Shown here: piece by piece, positions 54,828-61,653 of the stretch
How positions within the stretch are numbered: the stretch's first letter is position 1
How the letters are laid out: each line of letters begins with the position of its first letter
Source: a virus
Length of the DNA stretch: 64,000 nucleotides
Strand: one strand, 5' to 3'
Virus record (IMG/VR): IMGVR_UViG_3300032240_002575
Span: 1 to 64,000 of that record
Made by a program: the position numbers and the translations under genes
The notes under the pieces: model-generated
Told to the model about the DNA's origin: nothing
Database searches by the model: none
What the model saw: the letters and a program-made list of their open reading frames with translations, nothing else

Positions 54828-55867
54828 ACTAACTTGTTATCGAAAGTTATTTTAGATTCTTTTGAGTTGTCTATTTTGGTCACTTCTATTCTTAATATAT
54901 CATTTGTGGTAATTTGAATTACATTAACATCACTACCATAATAATCATCATTAATATATACATCATAAGTTGATACGTTATCGGAACCAACAATTGACAT
55001 GTTAGCTGTAAAATCAATCATATCAACTAATGTGGTATTACCCGATACAAATAAAAAATTGGTTTCAAACTCATTTGGGTTTTCAGGGTATTTGTTTCTT
55101 CTTTGTTTTCTTGTTGATGTATCTAACTCAAATAATTGTGTAATCCTTTGAATTGCGGGTTTAACTTCAAATTCATCCTCATCTATCAAATAACCCAACA
55201 TTGTAAAGTCATAATTTTGAATATAATATTTTCTTGAATCAATAGTCAGTTGAGATTCATCAGATACATTATCTAATATAATTGGTACGTATTGACCTTT
55301 AATAAATGTATAAGCTTGTCTTGATGCAAAGGTTTGCATTACCGTCTTATTAAGTTGGTTCAATTCTCTCATTCTATTACAAATGATTTTCATACTATAT
55401 TTTAAATCGATTGGAACTGGTTGCGGAATTGTATAAATGTCCATACCTTGTTCATTACCATTCCAAGTTGGAACCGACGCATAGTAAAATTGTTTTCTGT
55501 TTGGGATATTATAAACTAAAGCAGGATTTGAACCGTACTTTACTTCAGGAATTCTAACCAAAGTAATAAATGGAGGTGATGGGTTAAAATCCAAATCTGT
55601 AAATAAAGCAGTTTCAGTATATTGTGCCCAATTTTGAGTTGTGATTATAATATCTAAAAAAGGAACCGTTTGTCCCGCGGTTACTACTTTCAACTCTTCT
55701 TTGCAAAAATTCAACATACCCTTATCCAAGTCAGCATGCAATACCGACTTTGGAAGGTAAGTTCCGTCATCTTTAATATATTCCAAAAGTTGTTCTCTTC
55801 TTGCAGATAACTCTTTCTTTGGAACTAAAGGTAATGTTGGTTTAACTATGTTTCTTGGTAACGGCAT
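54824..55867 (-). CDS. Candidate tail terminator / sheath-completion protein (gp15-like)
   Basis: 347 residues. The middle region has PQPVPIDLKYSMKIICNRMR then a helix and SRKYYIQNYDFTMLGYLID, resembling the pattern of T4 gp15-type terminators, where a beta hairpin precedes a helix and a strand ends in a Gly-Tyr-Leu-like segment. The N-terminus has LPRNIVKPTLPLVPKKELSA, and the C-terminal 80 residues are an acidic beta domain. It is the first gene upstream of the sheath on the minus strand, following two small genes of probable neck function. The gp15 role is an inference. Confidence 0.5.
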   Translation of the reverse strand: MPLPRNIVKPTLPLVPKKELSARREQLLEYIKDDGTYLPKSVLHADLDKGMLNFCKEELKVVTAGQTVPFLDIIITTQNWAQYTETALFTDLDFNPSPPFITLVRIPEVKYGSNPALVYNIPNRKQFYYASVPTWNGNEQGMDIYTIPQPVPIDLKYSMKIICNRMRELNQLNKTVMQTFASRQAYTFIKGQYVPIILDNVSDESQLTIDSRKYYIQNYDFTMLGYLIDEDEFEVKPAIQRITQLFELDTSTRKQRRNKYPENPNEFETNFLFVSGNTTLVDMIDFTANMSIVGSDNVSTYDVYINDDYYGSDVNVIQITTNDILRIEVTKIDNSKESKITFDNKLV

Positions 55868-55871
55868 TTTA

Positions 55872-56282
55872 TTATTTTACAACAAACAGTTTATCTTTTG
55901 AATTTATCATATCAATTTCCTGAGCTCGATATACAGGTTCTTCTGTATTTTTAAATACAAAAGTATCATATTTGTATGGGTTATAAGTTACAATCTTATC
56001 GGATGACGGGTTTGGTATTTCATCACATGGATATTCACAATAATCTAACAATTTACCTATCACAAAGGCATGAACATTTTTCCTTTGTTCATCCCTAACT
56101 TTTTCTTTCCCTACTTGTCTAACTCTAAACTCAACGTCACCAAGTTTAACATAATCAGCATACATAATAACCTTACTATCGTATGTAACTGAAAAAGTAT
56201 GTTTATGTAAATTGTAATATACCATTACTTTTTTACCTAAAAACAAATTATCAAATTGTGATTCTGTAATAACAACTTTCAT
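55872..56282 (-). CDS. Small protein upstream of tail genes, unknown
   Basis: 136 residues, not recognised. Begins MKVVITESQFDNLFLGKKV and continues with short beta strands; two Cys in a DYCEYPCDE segment; ends NSKDKLFVVK. The start overlaps the stop of the upstream gene by one base (TAATG) and the stop is 4 nt from the next gene, so it is co-expressed with the neck/tail candidates on either side. Confidence 0.6.
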   Translation of the reverse strand: MKVVITESQFDNLFLGKKVMVYYNLHKHTFSVTYDSKVIMYADYVKLGDVEFRVRQVGKEKVRDEQRKNVHAFVIGKLLDYCEYPCDEIPNPSSDKIVTYNPYKYDTFVFKNTEEPVYRAQEIDMINSKDKLFVVK

Positions 56283-56794
56283 TATAATCCTCTAAATTCA
56301 TTTTCACTTACGTATGTTGCTGTTATAGTTCTATAAAAAGGTTTATAACCACCATAAGTATGTTTATTATCCGACTTAACAAGCCCGTCATCAATTACTG
56401 TGTAATATCTAACTCGGTCTTCACTTTCATAATATCCAAAATAGTCACCCATATAAATGTTAACACCTAAATCATCAAGTGTTTTTTGATAAATAGAAAA
56501 TTTCATATTACCAGGTTCACCTTGTAATACTTTTGAACTACCAAGTAATTTGTTTGTTGGAGCCATAACTTGGACATAACCTTTAAGTTCAATCGGTGCC
56601 ATAAACTGAATGCCGTCCTCTAAAACTTCACCATAGACATCATCAGTTTTTGTCCTATATCTATCAACACGATATAATATTACGGTAAAGTTCATATCAC
56701 CTAACAACCACTCCTCACCCATACTAATATCCAAGGCATAATCTTCGGCTCCGAAGAATTTACCTAATCTTGTAATTGGAACTAATTTTTGCAT
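56282..56794 (-). CDS. Candidate neck/head-completion protein, unknown
   Basis: 170 residues. Aromatic-rich beta sequence with LPI-type start (MQKLVPITRLGKFFGAEDYA), WLLGDMNFTVILYRVDRYRT, and a central YVQVMAPTNKLLGSSKVLQG. It opens the minus-strand operon leading to the tail terminator candidate. Its order upstream of the tail terminator suggests a neck (gp14-like) or head-closure protein, but no motif proves this. A TATTTAT motif ends 6 nt before the start. Confidence 0.5.
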   Translation of the reverse strand: MQKLVPITRLGKFFGAEDYALDISMGEEWLLGDMNFTVILYRVDRYRTKTDDVYGEVLEDGIQFMAPIELKGYVQVMAPTNKLLGSSKVLQGEPGNMKFSIYQKTLDDLGVNIYMGDYFGYYESEDRVRYYTVIDDGLVKSDNKHTYGGYKPFYRTITATYVSENEFRGL

Positions 56795-56800
56795 ATATTG

Positions 56801-56807
56801 ATAAATA
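56801..56807 (-). promoter_or_regulatory. TATTTAT motif, minus direction of divergent region
   Basis: Ends 6 nt before ATG 56794, leaving an almost leaderless transcript if used. It forms a divergent pair with the plus-strand copy at 56823-56829. Confidence 0.45.
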
Positions 56808-56822
56808 CTTTATTTTCACTTA

Positions 56823-56829
56823 TATTTAT
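56823..56829 (+). promoter_or_regulatory. TATTTAT motif, plus direction of divergent region
   Basis: Located 21 nt before ATG 56851 of the SNF2 helicase, oriented toward that gene. The 56-nt region between divergent genes thus holds one copy per direction. Confidence 0.5.
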
Positions 56830-56850
56830 TCAAACGTTTATTAAAAAAGA

Positions 56851-58602
56851 ATGGAAGTAAGTTTGGAGTCGAAAGCGATGGCGATTCTTGAAACATATGA
56901 AGGTGGTAACAACTACCTTTTAGAATTAAAACGTAAATCACAGATTAACAAAAAATTCTACCCGACAAGAAGCCAATCCGAATACATTATATCATTCCAC
57001 GATAAGCAACCAAAGGTTGCCAAGAAGTGGGTGATTCTTGATGCTTACTTTGCCCAAAAGATGGCTGACGACAAGTTATACACAGAAATTCCGCAGAAAG
57101 TTTGGGTTGAAAAATTATTAGCAGATAAAGAAAAGGCTTACCATATTTGGGGAAAAGTTTTTGATAATGAAGAACTTCACGATTTTTGGTTACCAAAGGC
57201 TGCGATTATTAAAGACAATTCTGTAAAGGATGTTGTTATCGATTATTCAAAATATTCCAAACGTCCTCCTCTCAACCACCAAAAAGAATCAATTCAAAAG
57301 TTAGTTGAAAACAAAAAATTTATTCTGGCTGACGACATGGGTCTTGGTAAAACAACTTCGACGATAATTGCGGCGTTAGAAACAGGAGCAAAAAAAGTTT
57401 TGATTATTTGTCCAGCAACATTAAAAATTAACTGGAAAAGAGAAATTGAAAACTATTCAGACAGAAGTATTTTCATTGCTGAAGGTAAAAATTTCAGTAC
57501 TGAAGCTGACTTCGTAATTACCAATTACGACATTATTAAAAATTTTCACGACCCGAAGAAAAAAGATGATTCACAAATTTTGGCATCAAATTTTGATTTG
57601 GTAATTGTTGACGAAGCTCATTACATCAAGAACGCAACTGCTCAAAGAACAAAACTTATCAATGACATTGTTAAAAAAACTGAAAGGTTATGGATGTTGA
57701 CAGGAACCCCAATGACATCAAGACCGATGGATTATTTCAATTTGTTGAGTTTGGTTGAATCACCTGTCGCCAAGAACTGGATGGCCTACGCTATTAGATA
57801 CTGCGCGGGTTATCAATTCAAAGTTGGGAACCGTAAAGTTTGGAACGTCACAGGTGCTTCAAATTTGGAAGAATTAAGAGACCGAACTTCAGGATTAACA
57901 TTAAGACGATTAAAAGAAAACGTTTTGGATTTACCTGACAAAATTATCACACCAGTTTACTTGAGACTAAAATCAAAACAATATGAAGAGGTCATGGGTG
58001 AATACTATGATTGGTACGACAAAAACCCCGAAGAATCAAAATCACTAACGGTTCAGTTTTCCAAATTAACAAAAGTTAGACAAATCATTGCTGACGAAAA
58101 AATTGCACAAACAATTGAAATTGCGGAAAACATTTTGGAACAAGATAAAAAAGTAATCATCTTCTGTAACTTTACCGATTCGTTAAATAAAATTACCGAA
58201 CATTTTGGAAAAGCTGCGGTTAAATTAGATGGTTCTATGACAAAACCTGAAAGACAACACTCGGTAGACCAATTCCAAGAAAACCCAAAGGTAAAAGTTT
58301 TTGTGGGTAATATTAAAGCTGCAGGTGTGGGAATTACATTGACCGCTGCGGAAGCTGTTATTATGAACGACCTGTCTTTTTTACCTTCAGACCATGCCCA
58401 AGCGGAAGACCGAGCGTACAGATACGGACAAAAAAATAATGTATTGGTTTATTACCCAATATTTGAAAACACAATCGAAGGTATTATCTACGATATTCTT
58501 AACAACAAAAAACAAGTGATTGCTACCGTGATGGGTGATAACTTAAACCCAGCCGACGCAGCAGAAGAAATTCTTAAAAGAATTAACGACTTGCGAAAAT
58601 AA
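56851..58602 (+). CDS. SNF2-family DNA helicase/translocase
   Basis: 583 residues. N-terminal 130 residues are not recognised (possibly a HARP-like DNA-binding region). Motif I (Walker A) is DDMGLGKTT at 161-169; motif Ia includes LIICPATLKINWKRE; DEAH at 254-257; motif III LTGTPM at 283-288; motif IV near VIIFCNF; motif V GVGITLTAAEAVIMND; motif VI near residue 525 QAEDRAYRYGQ. The order is that of SNF2-type translocases; SMARCAL1-like annealing helicases are a possible relation. T4 uses UvsW for fork regression, so a similar repair role is plausible. It is on the plus strand next to virion genes, not in the replication island. Confidence 0.88.
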   Translation: MEVSLESKAMAILETYEGGNNYLLELKRKSQINKKFYPTRSQSEYIISFHDKQPKVAKKWVILDAYFAQKMADDKLYTEIPQKVWVEKLLADKEKAYHIWGKVFDNEELHDFWLPKAAIIKDNSVKDVVIDYSKYSKRPPLNHQKESIQKLVENKKFILADDMGLGKTTSTIIAALETGAKKVLIICPATLKINWKREIENYSDRSIFIAEGKNFSTEADFVITNYDIIKNFHDPKKKDDSQILASNFDLVIVDEAHYIKNATAQRTKLINDIVKKTERLWMLTGTPMTSRPMDYFNLLSLVESPVAKNWMAYAIRYCAGYQFKVGNRKVWNVTGASNLEELRDRTSGLTLRRLKENVLDLPDKIITPVYLRLKSKQYEEVMGEYYDWYDKNPEESKSLTVQFSKLTKVRQIIADEKIAQTIEIAENILEQDKKVIIFCNFTDSLNKITEHFGKAAVKLDGSMTKPERQHSVDQFQENPKVKVFVGNIKAAGVGITLTAAEAVIMNDLSFLPSDHAQAEDRAYRYGQKNNVLVYYPIFENTIEGIIYDILNNKKQVIATVMGDNLNPADAAEEILKRINDLRK

Positions 58603-58610
58603 GAAACAAC

Positions 58611-58637
58611 GGATTATTTATATAAAACGGATAATCC
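58611..58637 (+). promoter_or_regulatory. TATTTAT motif inside a hairpin
   Basis: TATTTAT at 58615-58621 lies 22 nt before ATG 58644 and sits partly in one arm of an inverted repeat GGATTAT / ATAATCC (13-nt loop). It could be a promoter for the superoxide dismutase fusion, or a weak hairpin after the helicase gene. Confidence 0.45.
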
Positions 58638-58643
58638 AATTTT

Positions 58644-60170
58644 ATGAAAAAAACAGAAGAAAAAATCCAACAACTCGAAACACAAATACTTGAAAACCAC
58701 GTTAACAAAGAGAAGGAGTTGTTGATTACAGAAATGAAAAAAATAGGGATAGAAAAATTACCTTACTCCTATTCAGCCTTGAAACAGTTTATTGACCCAG
58801 AAACAATGAACTTCCATTACAACAAACATTACAAGGGATACGTGGATAAACTTAACGATGCGTTATCAAAAAAGAAATACGGGGATTTAGATTTAGAAAA
58901 AATCATCAAGACCATAAGTCGTTTTGATAAGGATATAAGAAATAATGCTGGTGGAGCATTTAACCACGCACTGTTTTGGAACATGTTAACCCCTGAACCA
59001 AAAAAATTAGATGGTGAACTTTATAAAAAGATAACCAAACAATGGGGAACCTTTACAAATTTCAAAAAGGAATTTGAAAAACAAGCCAAAGATAGATTCG
59101 GGTCAGGATGGGTATGGTTAGTATTAACTTCAAAAAATACTTTGAAAATTATGTCTACTCCCAACCAAGACAATCCTTTAATGAATGTGATTGAAAATGG
59201 TGGATTCCCATTACTTGGGTTAGACTTGTGGGAACACGCTTATTATTTGAAATATAAAAACAAAAGAGACGAGTACATCGCAAACTTTTGGAAAGTAGTC
59301 AATTGGGATTTTGTAAGTAAAATGTACGAAATGAAAATTGAAACAAAGTTAGCCGAATCTACAAAAATGAAACAAGTTTTGAGTGAAGGAAAATCTGAAA
59401 TGTGCTCCCAATCGGAAAATGAATTTTACAGAGTTTTGTTTAATGTAAATTCAGATGTTAAATGGACATTCATGAATGGTATAAACAAAATCATAAAAGA
59501 AGTTTTCCCTGAAAACTACATATCAAATCCTGAAAACGATGAACTTCCAGGTGTTTATAATCTTGAAGGACCCGGTAGGTCTGTAATAAATAAATTGAAC
59601 ACGAATTATACTGCATTTTGTATTTTAGTCAAAGACATCAACAAAGTCATTGCAACAATTCCAATCAAATTTACCGATAAAACACCAGCACAACAAAGAA
59701 AAGAAGTTGAAAGATTTGTAAAAACCATTGACCATTTCAAATATAGAATATTTGATAAAGACAGCTCAACTTTACATAACTTATTAAGAACCCTAACGGA
59801 AAAAAATAAAGCCGGTTCAAAAAGAGAGGAAATCACCGCAGCAATCATGAGACGATATTTTGGTGACAAAGTTCAAGTTGATGTTGTTGGAGAGTTGGGA
59901 AGTAAAAAAGATGCGATTCAAGGAGTAGATTTGGAACTGACAAAAGAAGATGGTCAAAAATACACAGCTCAAATCAAACCTTTTAGGAATATGATTGTTG
60001 GTGAAGACGGGATAACTTTGGAAGGGACTGCAAGTGTTAAAATTTACAACACCGATTTGATGATTTTCCAAAAAGGAAAAAATGTTTTGATATTCAATAA
60101 AAAACCAAAAATAGTAAAAGGTAATTTTGTTTTTCCTGTTGATTCGTTGATGTATAATATACAATCATAA
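58644..60170 (+). CDS. Fe/Mn-type superoxide dismutase fused to a nuclease-like C-terminal domain
   Basis: 508 residues. Residues 1-35 look coiled-coil. Residues of about 36-225 are an iron/manganese superoxide dismutase: metal ligands H58 (MNFHYNKHYKGYV), H108 (GGAFNHALFW), D194 and H198 (LDLWEHAYYLKY), with second-sphere H62, Y66 and Q175 (STPNQDNPLM). Gln at 175 and Gly104 follow the manganese-type pattern. Superoxide dismutase converts superoxide to oxygen and hydrogen peroxide. The remaining 280 residues are different; the end (about 395-505) has E417, D429 and Q443-x-K445 in a strand arrangement resembling PD-(D/E)xK nucleases. No stop or frameshift separates the parts. A TATTTAT motif upstream and neck-candidate neighbours suggest late expression. 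The nuclease call is tentative. Confidence 0.85.
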   Translation: MKKTEEKIQQLETQILENHVNKEKELLITEMKKIGIEKLPYSYSALKQFIDPETMNFHYNKHYKGYVDKLNDALSKKKYGDLDLEKIIKTISRFDKDIRNNAGGAFNHALFWNMLTPEPKKLDGELYKKITKQWGTFTNFKKEFEKQAKDRFGSGWVWLVLTSKNTLKIMSTPNQDNPLMNVIENGGFPLLGLDLWEHAYYLKYKNKRDEYIANFWKVVNWDFVSKMYEMKIETKLAESTKMKQVLSEGKSEMCSQSENEFYRVLFNVNSDVKWTFMNGINKIIKEVFPENYISNPENDELPGVYNLEGPGRSVINKLNTNYTAFCILVKDINKVIATIPIKFTDKTPAQQRKEVERFVKTIDHFKYRIFDKDSSTLHNLLRTLTEKNKAGSKREEITAAIMRRYFGDKVQVDVVGELGSKKDAIQGVDLELTKEDGQKYTAQIKPFRNMIVGEDGITLEGTASVKIYNTDLMIFQKGKNVLIFNKKPKIVKGNFVFPVDSLMYNIQS

Positions 60171-60179
60171 ACTAAAAGA

Positions 60180-60186
60180 TATTTAT
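60180..60186 (+). promoter_or_regulatory. Candidate late promoter motif TATTTAT
   Basis: Ends 5 nt before ATG 60192, in the 21-nt gap after the superoxide dismutase fusion. A short or absent leader is implied if it is used. Confidence 0.45.
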
Positions 60187-60191
60187 TAGAT

Positions 60192-61313
60192 ATGTCAGTT
60201 ATACCAGAACCAGAAAGGTCAAAAATTTATACCAGAATTAAACACTTGTTGGGCGCACCAATTAGAAGTGTAGAAATCGAAGATGAGATGATGGATTCTT
60301 TGATGGAATTATCTATTCAAGATTATGAAGAATATGTTTTGAATTGGTTAATTGATAGTCAATGGGTTAACTTAGTTAATCTTAATATGACTGAGAAATC
60401 TGTTGCAAAAGCATTGATTACAAGAACAATGGATTTTGAACAACAGTTTTCATACGCATATTCAAAGATTGTTGGATTACAAGCTCAAGGGCCTTGGGTA
60501 TTAAAGAAAGATTATATCATTCTTGAAGAGAATAAACAAAACTACGAAATTCCAGCTGGTCGTGAAATTAATGAAGTTTTATGGTTCAGTAATCAACCGT
60601 GGACCGCATTTGGTTTAGGTGGTATTGGTGGATTTGGTGGTGTTGGTTTAGGTGCCAACGAAGCAGGTTTCGCCCAAATGGGTTATCAAGGTTCTTACTT
60701 TATGATGTCAGGTTTTGACTACTTAATAAGAATGCAAGAAGCAAATATTTTGAACAGAATTCTTGGTGGTCAATTAACTTATAGAATTACCGCATTACCT
60801 GACGGTAAAAAAGATTTACAACTATACAACGCTCCTGGTAATAATTTTAATTGGAATAATTATAGTGGTTATGTTGGTAAAGCAGTTTGGTATTGGTATT
60901 ATGATGTAACTCCTGATAGTAGAGCAGATTGTTTGAAAAACAACCCTGACGTAATCAAAATGCCAAATGATGTTCCTTTGCAAGAACTTACTTGGACGGA
61001 CTTGAATGTTCCGGCACAACAATGGGTAAGAAGATGGTTTACCGCTTATGTGAAAGAAACTTTAGCTAGAGTTAGAGGAAAATATAGTGGTAATTTGAAA
61101 ACACCTGATTCTGAAATTACAATGGACTACACAAGTTTATTGACAGAAGCAAAAGATGAGAAATCAAAATTATTAGAAGAACTAACAGGTCCTGAAGGTT
61201 GGTTAACAAGATTAAGACCTGAAAAAGTTATGGAAAGAGAAGCATTGATTGCAGAGAACTTAAACAAACAAATGAAGTTCAGAGCAATGCCTCGTCAAAT
61301 ATATGTAATTTAA
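60192..61313 (+). CDS. Candidate neck/head-tail connector protein (gp13-like role)
   Basis: 373 residues. The N-terminal 110 residues are helical (SKIYTRIKHLLGAPIRSVEI, then IQDYEEYVLNWLIDSQW). A Gly-rich loop FGLGGIGGFGGVGLGANEAG lies in the middle, then a Tyr/Asn-rich beta region. The C-terminus has QQWVRRWFTAYVKETLARVR and then EITMDYTSLLTEAKDEKSKL. The WVRRWFTAYVKETLARVRGK-type helix followed by a beta strand and an acidic helix resembles neck proteins of T4-like phages. Position next to other head-tail candidates supports this; not proven. Confidence 0.5.
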   Translation: MSVIPEPERSKIYTRIKHLLGAPIRSVEIEDEMMDSLMELSIQDYEEYVLNWLIDSQWVNLVNLNMTEKSVAKALITRTMDFEQQFSYAYSKIVGLQAQGPWVLKKDYIILEENKQNYEIPAGREINEVLWFSNQPWTAFGLGGIGGFGGVGLGANEAGFAQMGYQGSYFMMSGFDYLIRMQEANILNRILGGQLTYRITALPDGKKDLQLYNAPGNNFNWNNYSGYVGKAVWYWYYDVTPDSRADCLKNNPDVIKMPNDVPLQELTWTDLNVPAQQWVRRWFTAYVKETLARVRGKYSGNLKTPDSEITMDYTSLLTEAKDEKSKLLEELTGPEGWLTRLRPEKVMEREALIAENLNKQMKFRAMPRQIYVI

Positions 61314-61317
61314 TATT

Positions 61318-61653
61318 ATGGCAATTATAAGAACAATACCCTCAAGGAGAATTATAAACGGAGAAGTTATAAATACATCAGAAATTTCTATAGTTTCTGA
61401 AAAAGAATACGTTACAAACGGTGAAGAATGTATCATTGTAAGAAATGTTGCAGAATCTACAATCATTTTGGATTCTAAAACAACTGACCACACTGTGGTA
61501 AAAGCAATGACAAGAATAACAATCAAACCGGACACTGGTAAAATAGATGAGGACTACGATGAAATCGTTGCCGACAAATACGCTTGTATTGAGTTTAGAT
61601 TCTGCTCGGGTAACTGGTACATCTTATCTTCAGACGGTCTGAAGAACTCCTAA
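61318..61653 (+). CDS. Small beta-rich virion-type protein, unknown
   Basis: 111 residues. Repeated beta strands with IIVRNVAESTIILDSKTTDH and a final RFCSGNWYILSSDGLKNS, the type of C-terminus seen in small phage decoration and fibre-tip proteins. It starts 4 nt after the neck candidate stop, so it is co-transcribed with it. Its last 24 nt overlap the end of the convergent polymerase gene. Function unknown. Confidence 0.6.
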   Translation: MAIIRTIPSRRIINGEVINTSEISIVSEKEYVTNGEECIIVRNVAESTIILDSKTTDHTVVKAMTRITIKPDTGKIDEDYDEIVADKYACIEFRFCSGNWYILSSDGLKNS

